64,000 nt of DNA from assembly GCF_009753675.1 (NCBI RefSeq), contig NZ_WQLV01000002.1, forward strand, positions 372,001-436,000, given 5' to 3'. The stretch comes from Parasedimentitalea huanghaiensis (lineage in GTDB: Bacteria; Pseudomonadota; Alphaproteobacteria; Rhodobacterales; Rhodobacteraceae). Below the pieces are notes generated by a model, which had not been told where the DNA came from, ran no database searches, and saw only the letters and a program-made list of their open reading frames with translations. This document shows, piece by piece, positions 8,521 through 17,137 of the stretch. Both the position numbers and the translations under genes were made by a program. Position 1 is the stretch's first letter, and each line of letters begins with the position of its first letter.

Positions 8521-9483
8521 ATGACCCAGTACCTGAACTTTGAAAAACCCCTGGCCGAAATCGAAGGCAAAGCGGAAGAGCTGCGTGCCCTGGCGCGGGC
8601 CAATGAAGAGATGGACATTGAGGCCGAAGCAGAAGCGCTGGATGCCAAAGCAGAACAATTGCTGGTGGACCTGTATAAAGACCTGACCCCTTGGCGCAAA
8701 TGTCAGGTGGCACGCCATCCTGAACGGCCACACTGCAAAGATTACATCAAAGCTCTGTTTACTGAATATACGCCACTGGCCGGCGACCGGAACTTTGCCG
8801 ATGACCATGCGGTTATGGGTGGCCTAGCGCGGTTCAACGATCAGCCCGTGATGGTGATTGGCCATGAAAAAGGCAGCGACACTAAATCGCGTATTGAGCG
8901 CAATTTTGGCATGGCCCGCCCTGAGGGCTATCGCAAAGCCATTCGACTGCTGCAGATGGCGGACAAATTTGGCCTGCCGGTGATCACACTTGTCGACACA
9001 CCCGGTGCCTACCCCGGCAAGGGTGCCGAAGAGCGGGGCCAGTCCGAGGCCATTGCGCGTTCAACTGAGGCCTGCCTACAAATCGGCGTGCCGTTGATTT
9101 CGGTGGTGATCGGTGAAGGCGGCTCTGGCGGTGCAGTGGCTTTTGCCACAGCCAACCGTGTGGCGATGCTGGAGCATTCGGTTTATTCCGTAATCTCACC
9201 CGAAGGCTGTGCCTCAATTCTGTGGAAAGATGCCGAAAAAATGCGCGAAGCCGCCGAGGCACTGCGCCTGACCGCGCAGGACCTGCAGGAACTGGGTGTC
9301 GCTGACTATGTGGTGAGTGAGCCCAATGGCGGCGCCCACCGTGACGCAGAGACCGCTATAGCCGCTGTGGGTGATGCCATTCAGAACCTGCTGGACGAGA
9401 TGAAAGCCATGGACGGCCCGGCACTAATCAAAGACCGCCAACAGAAGTATCTGGATCTGGGGTCCAAGGGTCTCGCGGCCTGA
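8521..9483 (+). CDS. accA: Acetyl-CoA carboxylase carboxyltransferase subunit alpha
   Basis: A 320-residue protein matching AccA in full: the N-terminal helical region [32 protein letters not shown], the [20 protein letters not shown] block and the crotonase-like core with [19 protein letters not shown] and [10 protein letters not shown]. With AccD it transfers the carboxyl group from carboxybiotin to acetyl-CoA, the first step of fatty acid synthesis. GAGG precedes the ATG. It stands alone with its own terminator. Confidence 0.97.
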   Translation: MTQYLNFEKPLAEIEGKAEELRALARANEEMDIEAEAEALDAKAEQLLVDLYKDLTPWRKCQVARHPERPHCKDYIKALFTEYTPLAGDRNFADDHAVMGGLARFNDQPVMVIGHEKGSDTKSRIERNFGMARPEGYRKAIRLLQMADKFGLPVITLVDTPGAYPGKGAEERGQSEAIARSTEACLQIGVPLISVVIGEGGSGGAVAFATANRVAMLEHSVYSVISPEGCASILWKDAEKMREAAEALRLTAQDLQELGVADYVVSEPNGGAHRDAETAIAAVGDAIQNLLDEMKAMDGPALIKDRQQKYLDLGSKGLAA

Positions 9484-9508
9484 TCCTCCTGTTTGGTTAG
9501 CTATTGAG

Positions 9509-9540
9509 AAAGCCCCAGCCCAAGAGGTTTGGGGCTTTTT
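9509..9540 (+). terminator. Rho-independent terminator after accA
   Basis: AAAGCCCCA at 9509-9517 pairs with TGGGGCTTT at 9530-9538 and is followed by further T. Confidence 0.8.
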
Positions 9541-9660
9541 GTATTCATGGACATTTCAACTTGGGTGCACCAACCGTGCGCGTGACTTGAACGTCACAAA
9601 TACCCTAGTGCATTATGGTTCAGCTATTGATCCTAATTTGAGTGGGGCAGATAGGGCGGC

Positions 9661-10146
9661 ATGCTCAAGCTTGATCGTATCGATTTTCAAATCCTTAGAG
9701 TTCTGTCCAATAATGGGCGGATCACTAAGGCTGCTTTGGCTGAACAAGTTGGCCTGTCACCATCGCCGTGCTGGGAACGTCTGCGACGGTTAGAAAAATC
9801 CGGGCTGATCTCGGGATATCGGGCAGAGATAAATCTGCGGAAAATACCCGGGGCCGTGACCGTATTTGTAACGGTAGAGTTGGATTCCCATGCCGTGGCC
9901 CGGTTTCAATCCTTTGAACGCACCATTGGCGACCATCCGGAAATCACCGGATGCTGGGCGATTGGTGGCGGCTATGATTACCTCATTCAAGTCGTCGCAC
10001 CTACAATTGAAGCCTATCAGGATCTGATTGAATCCGTACTGGAAGCCTCTGGCGATATTGCGCGCTATTACTCCTATGTCGTGACAAAAACCGTTCGTCA
10101 GCCAGGGCCACCACTACACCTACTTGCCGGCAATTCAGACGAATAG
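9661..10146 (+). CDS. Lrp/AsnC family transcriptional regulator
   Basis: A 161-residue regulator. It begins LKLDRIDFQILRVLSNNGRI and continues with a helix-turn-helix (ALAEQVGLSPSPCWERLRRLEKSG), then the RAM domain (ITGCWAIGGGYDYLIQVVAP). It precedes an aldehyde dehydrogenase by about 110 bp in the same direction and probably controls it. In related bacteria Lrp-type genes beside semialdehyde dehydrogenases respond to amino acids or gamma-amino acids; the ligand here is not known. Confidence 0.9.
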   Translation: MLKLDRIDFQILRVLSNNGRITKAALAEQVGLSPSPCWERLRRLEKSGLISGYRAEINLRKIPGAVTVFVTVELDSHAVARFQSFERTIGDHPEITGCWAIGGGYDYLIQVVAPTIEAYQDLIESVLEASGDIARYYSYVVTKTVRQPGPPLHLLAGNSDE

Positions 10147-10254
10147 GCTGCAAAAGAGCCAATCGACGGTTGTTTCATCTGAATTGACAGGCATTTTCGG
10201 CCTCATCATCTGTTGCAAGCGCCTAAGCTCCCCCCCCAAATGAGGGGTTTTGTC

Positions 10255-11745
10255 ATGTTGGTCACGATGGTCACGATGGTCACGATGGAAAATACGCAGG
10301 CGGTATCGCTGAAACAAATGCCTTTGGTGAAAACCGGGGGCTATATTGGGGGGATCTGGCATCAGTCTGGTGCCACGTTTAGGGTCACGGATCCGGCAAC
10401 CGGAGATGAGATCGCTGAGGTGTCCGCGATGGAAGCGAATGCGGCCACGGATGCTGTTCGAATCGCCCAGGATGCGTTTGGCCCCTGGGCAGCACTTTTA
10501 CCGCAAGATCGCGCTTTGGTTTTAAAGAAATGGCACGCAAAAATCATAGAAAACCGGGAAGAACTGGCCTGGATCATGGTTGCGGAACAGGGCAAGCCCA
10601 TTTCAGAAGCCCGTGGAGAAATTGACTATGCGGCCAGTTTTGTTGAGTTTTATGCAGAAGAGGCCAAGCGCACCAACGTCGAAGGGATCACCAGTCATCT
10701 CGTCAATGCCGAGGTTGAACTTTGGCGCGAACCCATTGGTGTTGTGGCGCTGATCACGCCATGGAACTTTCCTTCGGCAATGTTAACACGCAAAGCTGCC
10801 GCAGCTTTGGCCGCGGGTTGTACAATTGTTGCACATCCTTCTGCTGAAACACCATTGTCCGCCCTTGCATTGGCCCAGCTGGCAGATGACGCAGGCGTTC
10901 CCGCAGGTGTGTTCAACGTATTGCCGGGAGACGCAAAAACCATTGTTACCCCTTGGTGTGATGACACCCGTGTGCGGGCTTTGTCGTTCACGGGGTCAAC
11001 CGAAGTGGGTCGCCTGCTGTATCGTCAATGTGCCAATACGGTTAAGCGGCTGGTGTTGGAACTTGGTGGCCATGCCCCGTTCATTGTCTTTGAGGATGCG
11101 GATCTGGACCGCGCCGTTTCCGAGGCAATAAACGCAAAATTCGCAACCAGTGGTCAAGATTGCCTTGGCGCGAACCGAATGTTTATCGCCCGTGCAATCT
11201 ATGATGAATTTTGCGAGCGGTTCACGCAGGCAGCCCGTCAGCTGACGGTCGGGGCGGGAAAAGATGATCCAGATATTGGCCCTCTGATGCATGACCGCTT
11301 GGTCCAAAAACAGGCTGAGCAAGTTGCTGATGCTGTGTCGAAGGGCGCGCGGCTAACTCTGGGAGGTAAGGTGCACAGCGCCGGGCCGCTGTTCTTTGAA
11401 CCGACCGTCCTTGTTGATGTGCCCAGCACCGCAGAAATCATGCGCGACGAGACATTTGGCCCGGTTGCTGCATTGACGCCATTTGACACCGAGGACGAAG
11501 TCATTGCTCGGGCAAATAACACTGAATACGGCCTTGTGGCTTATGTTCACACACAGGACCCCAAGCGCATCTATCGCATGTCCACATCGCTTGAATTTGG
11601 CATGGTCGCGATCAACCGCACGTCAGTGACTGGCCCACCGATTCCGTTTGGTGGCGTGAAACAATCTGGACTTGGTCGCGAGGGTGCACGCCATGGTCTG
11701 GAGGAGTTTACCGAGCTTAAATATGTGTGTCGCGACTGGAGTTGA
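10255..11745 (+). CDS. NAD(P)-dependent succinate-semialdehyde dehydrogenase-like aldehyde dehydrogenase
   Basis: The protein has 496 residues from the ATG at 10255, which is preceded by GAGGGG seven bases upstream. Later in-frame ATGs at 10267, 10276 and 10285 lie inside a 9-bp tandem repeat and are alternatives. Aldehyde dehydrogenase hallmarks are present: LITPWNFPSAML (cofactor pocket), FTGSTEVGRLL, the general base in LELGGHAPFIV, and the catalytic cysteine in TSGQDCLGANR. The closest family by overall look is NAD(P)-dependent succinate-semialdehyde dehydrogenase (GabD type), which oxidises the semialdehyde left after GABA transamination. Other aldehyde substrates cannot be excluded. The preceding Lrp-type gene is the likely regulator. 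Confidence 0.85.
   Translation: MLVTMVTMVTMENTQAVSLKQMPLVKTGGYIGGIWHQSGATFRVTDPATGDEIAEVSAMEANAATDAVRIAQDAFGPWAALLPQDRALVLKKWHAKIIENREELAWIMVAEQGKPISEARGEIDYAASFVEFYAEEAKRTNVEGITSHLVNAEVELWREPIGVVALITPWNFPSAMLTRKAAAALAAGCTIVAHPSAETPLSALALAQLADDAGVPAGVFNVLPGDAKTIVTPWCDDTRVRALSFTGSTEVGRLLYRQCANTVKRLVLELGGHAPFIVFEDADLDRAVSEAINAKFATSGQDCLGANRMFIARAIYDEFCERFTQAARQLTVGAGKDDPDIGPLMHDRLVQKQAEQVADAVSKGARLTLGGKVHSAGPLFFEPTVLVDVPSTAEIMRDETFGPVAALTPFDTEDEVIARANNTEYGLVAYVHTQDPKRIYRMSTSLEFGMVAINRTSVTGPPIPFGGVKQSGLGREGARHGLEEFTELKYVCRDWS
10261..10287 (+). repeat. Three tandem copies of GTCACGATG in the aldehyde dehydrogenase start region
   Basis: Three perfect 9-bp units at 10261-10269, 10270-10278 and 10279-10287. 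Each unit adds the residues Val-Thr-Met in frame and carries one possible ATG, so changes in copy number would keep the frame and change the N-terminus. Confidence 0.95.
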
Positions 11746-11757
11746 GGAACCAATACA

Positions 11758-11857
11758 CAGCGCAGGCAAATAATTGAATTACCGGGTGGTAACGCGGTTG
11801 GCTTGCCAATCCACCGGGTAAATACCCCCATTGGGGTGCTGGGGAAACCCTGCGCTG
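11758..11857. other. Foldable intergenic element, possible three-way-junction RNA
   Basis: An outer stem of nine pairs (11758-11766 with 11849-11857, arms CAGCGCAGG and CCTGCGCTG) encloses two further helices. The first is ACCGGGTGG (11781-11789) with CCACCGGGT (11811-11819), one mismatch, topped by TTGG/CCAA. The second is ACCCC/GGGGT (11824-11828 with 11833-11837). It lies between the aldehyde dehydrogenase stop and the PAAR-like gene, on either strand. No known riboswitch or tRNA pattern was recognised; it could also be a decayed element or a complex terminator. Confidence 0.4.
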
Positions 11858-11938
11858 GGGTGATCCGTTGCGCAAAGAATCGCTTGCGCCAGTTTTATAG
11901 GAGAAAACTGGCGCCAAATTTGCTATTATAGTGGGGTC

Positions 11939-12427
11939 ATGTTTCCGGGTTCCTCAAAAAAGAAGAAGGGCGGCGCATCAATTGCGTTCCCTGATGTGTG
12001 CAAAGTCCCGGCCCCACCAGCCCCATTTGTGCCGGTTCCTTTCCCCAACATCCAGATTGCATCGTCAAACTTCAAAAGTGCGTCGGTCAAAATTGAGAAA
12101 TTCAAGACAAATTTCAAAAAGACGAAGGGCGACGAGGCCGGAACAGCAAAAGGTGTAACAGCGTCGATCGCTAAGATGGCGACCATTTTTGCGAGACACG
12201 CGGTCACGGTTAAGGCCACCGGGAAGAAGGCATCAAAACTGATGTTCCCGAATCAAGCGGCCAAGGTTTTTCAGCAGGCGCAGAAACAGCAAAAGACCTT
12301 CGAAAGTCAGCTTAAGAAGGAATGCAGCAAACTGCTGAAGGCCTGTAAGGATGACAAAGATCAGCAGAAACTAGCAAAAACGCTCATATCAATGGTTGGA
12401 AGCGCCGCCCGCGGTCATCCCGTGTAG
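11939..12427 (+). CDS. PAAR-like (DUF4150) protein, lysine-rich, orphan
   Basis: A 162-residue protein. The N-terminal half resembles the PAAR-like DUF4150 family: FPDVCKVPAPPAPFVPVPFPN at 21-41 (given as the key pattern PDVCK...PxPFPN) and a later KTKGDEAGTAKGV stretch, corresponding to the conserved GDEAG segment. Such proteins sit at the tip of type VI secretion or related contractile spikes, often with effectors. The C-terminal half is strongly basic and helical (residues 100-150, rich in K and Q) and looks like a coiled coil or an adaptor for a cargo. No secretion genes are adjacent. Base composition is lower in GC than neighbours, which may point to transfer. Confidence 0.7.
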   Translation: MFPGSSKKKKGGASIAFPDVCKVPAPPAPFVPVPFPNIQIASSNFKSASVKIEKFKTNFKKTKGDEAGTAKGVTASIAKMATIFARHAVTVKATGKKASKLMFPNQAAKVFQQAQKQQKTFESQLKKECSKLLKACKDDKDQQKLAKTLISMVGSAARGHPV

Positions 12428-12522
12428 CAATCTGTGCAGCGCAGCAGTTTTACGATCAAAAACCGGTGGCTCAATTGATGGCCCCTGTCTTGTCGCGTGC
12501 GAAGCATCGGGTTTCATTTTTC

Positions 12523-13260
12523 TCACAAAGAGATCAGACCACGAGACATGGCCAGTGCCAGCGCGTGTTCACGGGTGTTCGCGCCCAGAGATTTTCGAGC
12601 CTTGGCAAAGTGTTGCGACACGGCCGTCTCACTGATGCCAAGGGTTTCTGCAATGCGAGAGGTCATCATGCCTTCGGCCAAAAGGCTTAGAACTTCTCTT
12701 TGTCGGATGGACAAAGGAGGGTGCTGCTTTGTGTGGTAGGTTAGATCGTGCGGGATCACTTCCGGGGACAGGGTAGATGCTAGCAATGCTGCCAAAAGGT
12801 CTTTGCTGGCCATATCGGACTGTATTTGATCAGGACGTTCATGTTCGAATGCCAAAGAGACAAACCGCCCGAACCCGCCACTTTCGCCAAACCGGCTACA
12901 GTGCAGAGTTTCATACCCGACACTTTTCAATCCATGGTTTATTGCCCAGACCTTTCGGTTTTCCATCTCGCTTTGTCGGGCTTGCCCGCAGTGCAGCAGT
13001 ATGCGTCCGGGACCTCGCGAAAGACCTTCGACCAGAGGATCATGAGATAGGTAGTCTTCGCCCAGATATTCCTCCATCCAACTCACAGGCATATTTGTCG
13101 AAATCCAGGCAACCTCTTTTAGCGACGCTTCGACCTCAGCCACCAAAATGCTTTTGACACCCATTTGGTCGGCAATTCTCTCAGCTGCCAGCCAGCGCGA
13201 GTTATTCTGGTCAGCACTAAGAAGGGCGTTCAAACTATCAATCAGCTCGTTCTTCTTCAT
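12523..13260 (-). CDS. LuxR-type regulator with autoinducer-binding domain (LuxR solo)
   Basis: A 245-residue protein. Residues 20-165 form an autoinducer-binding domain, and residues 180-245 a LuxR helix-turn-helix (LSIRQREVLSLLAEGMMTSRI, ETLGISETAVSQHFAKARKSL). The conserved pocket residues W, Y, D and P are spaced as in acyl-homoserine-lactone receptors (SWMEEY, then HDPLV), but the position of the second conserved Trp (Trp85 in TraR numbering) appears to be Leu (RILLHC). No luxI synthase is in the window. It probably responds to a lactone from another locus, or to a different ligand. A perfect palindrome lies 103 bp upstream. Confidence 0.9.
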   Translation of the reverse strand: MKKNELIDSLNALLSADQNNSRWLAAERIADQMGVKSILVAEVEASLKEVAWISTNMPVSWMEEYLGEDYLSHDPLVEGLSRGPGRILLHCGQARQSEMENRKVWAINHGLKSVGYETLHCSRFGESGGFGRFVSLAFEHERPDQIQSDMASKDLLAALLASTLSPEVIPHDLTYHTKQHPPLSIRQREVLSLLAEGMMTSRIAETLGISETAVSQHFAKARKSLGANTREHALALAMSRGLISL

Positions 13261-13669
13261 TAACCAAACCCAACCTGACGCAACAATTTACCATCATTTG
13301 ATTGAATCGAACAAAACTCAGCGGGTGCAACCCCTTGGCGACTCAATCACCGATCTGCAGTACAACTATCAATGTTGATAGTTGCGTAGTCATCAATAAT
13401 TTATCAAGAATTAAAACGTGCTGATCTGCATTGACAGCATCCGGGCTGCCGTCAGAAAAACAATTTTTTGACGAGTGAACCTTTATTGGTCATGTGACGC
13501 AAGAGTATCTTGTTCACCTGGCTGGATGTTTGGGCAACCAAATGTCTGTGTAATTTGTTTGGGGCTTTTTCGGTGCCTATAGCGAAGCAATATTACTGTC
13601 GGTAACCCGGTTACTTTACGCATCTGACTACCCGGTGCAGGCCAGTCATTTAACCAATGGCCCCGGCCC
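13261..13669. other. Intergenic region upstream of the LuxR solo
   Basis: 409 bp without a supported gene. It holds the palindrome at 13363-13384 and an imperfect dyad GTAACC-C-GGTTAC at 13602-13614. A TTGACA hexamer at about 13431 could be part of a promoter. Nothing else was recognised. Confidence 0.55.
13363..13384. promoter_or_regulatory. Perfect 10+2+10 palindrome, candidate LuxR operator
   Basis: CAACTATCAA at 13363-13372, a TG spacer, and its exact complement TTGATAGTTG at 13375-13384. The size fits a lux-box-like dimer site, and it lies upstream of the LuxR-type gene. The sequence does not match the classical lux box closely. Confidence 0.5.
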
Positions 13670-14320
13670 CTACCCCGCCAGCATCCGCAGCCCCTGGGTC
13701 ACGTCTGACCGAACCGCCAAACGCAGGCCCGGTTCATCCCCAGCTTTGAGTGCGGCGATGATGAGTTTGTGATTGTGTGGAGGTTCAGTCCGGCGCAGGC
13801 GGCCGTACAAGGCGCGCATTGTGGGGCCCAGCTGCAACCAGACAGTTTCGGCCATCGCCAGCATCGCCGGGGCCTGAGCACGCAGATACAGGGCACGATG
13901 GAATTCCAGATTGGAGCGAATATAACCCACTGCATCGCGTTTCGAGATCATTTCAGCCACAGTCATATTGATGTTCTGCAACCTGTCGATCAGCGCCATA
14001 TGGGCCCGCGGCAGGGCCCTACTGGCCAGCTCCACTTCTAGCAGGGCGCGCAGGGCAGCCAGCTCTTCAATCCGTTCATTGCTGAGTTCGGGCGTCGAGA
14101 CCCGGCCCGAAGAGGTCAGGAACAATGCGCCTTCGGCCACCAGCCGTCGCACAGATTCACGGGCGGGGGTCATCGAGACTTCAAATTCCCGGCCAATACC
14201 CCGTAGTGTCAGCGCCTGCCCCGGTGCGATTTCTCCATGCATGATCCGGGTGCGCAGCGTGCGATAAACCCGTTCGTGGGCCGATGTCGAGATTTCGGAG
14301 GGGCGTGGAGAAACCATCAT
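13670..14320 (-). CDS. GntR family regulator, FadR/FCD subfamily
   Basis: A 216-residue regulator with the winged helix at the N-terminus (HERVYRTLRTRIMHGEIAPG, then LRGIGREFEVSMTPARESVRRLVAEGAL) and a helical FCD ligand-binding domain from about 85 (ALLEVELASRAL, RSNLEFHRALYLRA). FCD metal-binding residues D, H and H are usual in this family; the histidine in EFHRALY is visible. The ligand and target cannot be read from context: the downstream neighbour is a cyclase-TPR protein in the same direction rather than a catabolic operon. Confidence 0.87.
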   Translation of the reverse strand: MMVSPRPSEISTSAHERVYRTLRTRIMHGEIAPGQALTLRGIGREFEVSMTPARESVRRLVAEGALFLTSSGRVSTPELSNERIEELAALRALLEVELASRALPRAHMALIDRLQNINMTVAEMISKRDAVGYIRSNLEFHRALYLRAQAPAMLAMAETVWLQLGPTMRALYGRLRRTEPPHNHKLIIAALKAGDEPGLRLAVRSDVTQGLRMLAG

Positions 14321-14364
14321 ACGCCTTTGTGATCACATAGACACCTGACGTCAACACCTTGGGG

Positions 14365-16212
14365 TCAAGGATTACCGTTTAACCCCGCCAGCCGCAGTCC
14401 GGTCAGAATCCTATGCGCAGCTGCAGGATCCGAATAGGGAACGAGATCCGTAACTTCGCTCAGCCCAAGGTTTCGGTCGCGTTCTGTAAGGATGCGAAGC
14501 TCGGAGGCGGCATCATCGAACGCGCCGTCATTGGCCAGTGCAGCAACCCGAAACAAACGCGCCCTCTGCGTACTGGGATCCATTGCGATAGCTTGGTCGG
14601 CAGCAGTCAACGCTGCCTCGTCCTTGCCCGCAAGAAACAAGAGCTCGGCCTCAATTGCATGATAGAAAGCCGGCGCCAGGGGATTTAACTGGTTGGCTGT
14701 CTTTAGCGCCTCAGTCGCCAGTTCCTGTTCCCCCCGGAAAGTCAGAACCCAGGCAAGCGTCGCGTAGCCATCCGCATAGTTTGGATAGGTAGCCACCATA
14801 TCCTGTGCCTGTGCCAAGGCGGTCTCCCCCTCATCATCATTCAAAGCTGCAACAATAGCGACCTGTTGCTCCTGCCGACTGAACGGCGGGCTGCTCAGCA
14901 TAAGCTGGGCTTCAGAAATACGCTGTTGTTGGCCTGACAATGCGCCAGAAAATAAATCCATATGGGCCATCGCCAGCAATCCGCGGGCCTCTCCCATCGC
15001 TGGATCCAGCACCAATGCATTTTGCAACGCCTGCTTGGCCTCAATCTGGTTGTCTGCCCGCAGATGACTGCGCGCCTGTATCAAATGTTTATAAGCGTTG
15101 GGGTTTTGGGTGGTGGGTATAGGCGCCCCAGACGATGCGTCATTGTTGGGGGGCGGGAGATTCTTCAGCAAGTCCTGAACCAACGACGCTTGCAATGACA
15201 GCACGTCCTGCTGCGGTTGGGCTGGAAGCCTGAGGTAGTCCTGCTGAGAGCCGCTTAGGTCCAGAATATCAAGAGCAACCCCGAATCCGGACCGGTCTTC
15301 GACTCTGCCGCTTATCACAAAGTCTGCATCAAGCTGCGCTGCAATGTTTTGGTCTGAAATTTCCGGCCGCGCAAAACTGCTATGTGGCGCTATCACCACC
15401 AGATCAGGCCTTTGGGCCAATTCCGCAATCACCCCTTCGGCCAGGCCAACCGCCAGACCTGTATTCTGACTGTCAGTAAAAGCCCGGACGACAATCCGCG
15501 AGGGTCCGAGTTCAACCTGTGTTGCGGCGCTCTCCGCCCTCGGCTCGCCCCATGGTGCCAAGCTGGGGAGCAACCAGGCACCTAATACAGCCGCTAAAGC
15601 AAGCACCGAAGAGGAGGCCCAGATCAAAGGGCGTTGAACAAAAGGTGCCTGGGATGCCTCAGCCGTTTTGGGAGGGACGGTCTTTGGGATAGAGGTCAGC
15701 TCTTGCCCCAGAAGGTAGACCTGAACAGGGTCAGGAATGTTTTTGACCGAATGGGTGCCAAAGTTTTCAAACGCATAGGGTATTTTGTTGCGTACCTGTT
15801 CATGAGCGGAGGCTGACAGCGCCACCCCACCAGGCGGGGCCAGTGCTTCGATGCGTGAGGCCACATTGACGCCATCGCCGTATATATCACGCTCAGCAAT
15901 CATCACTTCGCCAAGGTTGAGACCAATACGAAGTTGAAGCCGCTTGGAGGCGGCCACATTGTTCACCCGTCGCTGAATTACCGCAGCAGCCTCTACCGCG
16001 GAAATAACGCTGGGGAACACCGCCAGAACCCCATCCCCCATCAGCTTTATCACGCGGCCATCATGGCGTTCAATTTCGGGTGCAATCACGGTTTTCTGCT
16101 GATCCAGAATACGTTCCAGCGTGCCTGCCTCATCTTCGGCCATCATGCGGCTGAATTCGAAGACATCCGCGACAAAAATGGCGGCAAGGCGCCGTTTCGG
16201 TTTGAGGGTCAC
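14365..16212 (-). CDS. Class III adenylate/guanylate cyclase domain protein with membrane segment and TPR repeats
   Basis: 615 residues from the GTG at 16212, chosen because AGAGG lies six bases before it; a TTG at 16263 lengthens the frame but has no ribosome site. Residues 1-170 are a class III nucleotide cyclase domain with metal-binding aspartates in FVADVFEFSRMM and LMGDGVLAVF and GDGVNVASRIEALA. A single hydrophobic segment near 205-225 separates it from a periplasmic or cytoplasmic part with a FlgO/TolB-like region (IAPHSSFARPEI) and TPR-like repeats from about 360. This architecture is frequent in Rhizobiales and Rhodobacteraceae; the cyclase signal and the role of the TPR part are unknown. 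Confidence 0.85.
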   Translation of the reverse strand: MTLKPKRRLAAIFVADVFEFSRMMAEDEAGTLERILDQQKTVIAPEIERHDGRVIKLMGDGVLAVFPSVISAVEAAAVIQRRVNNVAASKRLQLRIGLNLGEVMIAERDIYGDGVNVASRIEALAPPGGVALSASAHEQVRNKIPYAFENFGTHSVKNIPDPVQVYLLGQELTSIPKTVPPKTAEASQAPFVQRPLIWASSSVLALAAVLGAWLLPSLAPWGEPRAESAATQVELGPSRIVVRAFTDSQNTGLAVGLAEGVIAELAQRPDLVVIAPHSSFARPEISDQNIAAQLDADFVISGRVEDRSGFGVALDILDLSGSQQDYLRLPAQPQQDVLSLQASLVQDLLKNLPPPNNDASSGAPIPTTQNPNAYKHLIQARSHLRADNQIEAKQALQNALVLDPAMGEARGLLAMAHMDLFSGALSGQQQRISEAQLMLSSPPFSRQEQQVAIVAALNDDEGETALAQAQDMVATYPNYADGYATLAWVLTFRGEQELATEALKTANQLNPLAPAFYHAIEAELLFLAGKDEAALTAADQAIAMDPSTQRARLFRVAALANDGAFDDAASELRILTERDRNLGLSEVTDLVPYSDPAAAHRILTGLRLAGLNGNP

Positions 16213-16353
16213 ATTGGGCCTCTGGCAAGGGACTGGGCAAAAAACGCGAGTGCTAATAAGCAATTGTTAGCTGATACGGCACGTTCCGCCAAGTCTGCAG
16301 GGATGTTTGACCGACTATCATTGAGCTCGTAAGCTCCAATACAACGTCAAAAC

Positions 16354-17037
16354 CTAATCAAACCGGTAGCGGTGCAGACTGCCCCCTTGGGTTTTCAGCC
16401 AGTTGCGGGGGGGCTGGTACGCGCCATACAGGGCTTCGACCTGCGCCCAGAACGCGGCCGAGTGGTTCATTTCAGCAAGATGTGCAACTTCATGCGCCGC
16501 GACATAGGTCAGCACATCGGGGGGTGCCAGGATCAGCCGCCACGAATACATCAGTGCCCCATCTGAGGAACACGACCCCCAGCGCGAACGGGTGTCACGC
16601 AGGGTGATGCGGGTATAAGATCGCCCCAGTGCAGCGGCGTAATGATCTGAGGCCTCTGCCAGTCTGTCCCGGGCCAGTTCACGCAGAAACCTCTGCAAGG
16701 CACGCCCTGACCATTTTGCAGGCACTTCGATCTCGTCATCCAGCAACTTGAACCGTTTTGTATTGCTGACAACGATCGCGCGATCGCGCCCGTCAATCGG
16801 CAAGCGAGCGCCTGCTTGCACAATCACTACATCTGAGTGTTTCGCCAAATGCGTTCTGATCCAATCTTCCTTTTCAGCCGCGAACTCCAGCGCTTCGCTT
16901 TCATGCAACCGCTTTGGTAAAGTCAGAGTCACCCGTCCATCCAACGCCGAAATGCGCAGGCTAATCCTGCGAGCCCGCGCTGAGCGGCGCAAAACCAAGG
17001 GAACCGGTGGGTTTCCGGGCAGGTTATGTTCGGCCAT
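16354..17037 (-). CDS. YgjP/SprT-like zinc metallopeptidase (DUF45)
   Basis: A 227-residue protein with the DUF45 pattern: an N-terminal beta part (SARARRISLRISALDGRVTLTLP), then RDTRSRWGSCSSDG and the zinc motif HEVAHLAEMNHS near 185, with a later aromatic Tyr/Trp region. The family (YgjP, often labelled M48 family metallopeptidase) has been linked to UTP hydrolysis in some members and to proteolysis by fold. A purine-rich GGGGCG precedes the ATG. It is divergent from the FYDLN-acid gene. Confidence 0.88.
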   Translation of the reverse strand: MAEHNLPGNPPVPLVLRRSARARRISLRISALDGRVTLTLPKRLHESEALEFAAEKEDWIRTHLAKHSDVVIVQAGARLPIDGRDRAIVVSNTKRFKLLDDEIEVPAKWSGRALQRFLRELARDRLAEASDHYAAALGRSYTRITLRDTRSRWGSCSSDGALMYSWRLILAPPDVLTYVAAHEVAHLAEMNHSAAFWAQVEALYGAYQPPRNWLKTQGGSLHRYRFD

Positions 17038-17137
17038 ACGCGCCCCTCATAAGACTAAAGGCTTTGACAGTTCCTACCTCATATGGCACGTCACCGGAAT
17101 CGTCGATACGACTCATGCATTAATCAAGGGGATACAC

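Noticed and set aside
11758-11857. Known riboswitch or decayed tRNA in the foldable element
   Set aside because: No T-loop GTTCRA pattern and no conserved riboswitch core (glycine, TPP, SAM, cobalamin) could be matched.
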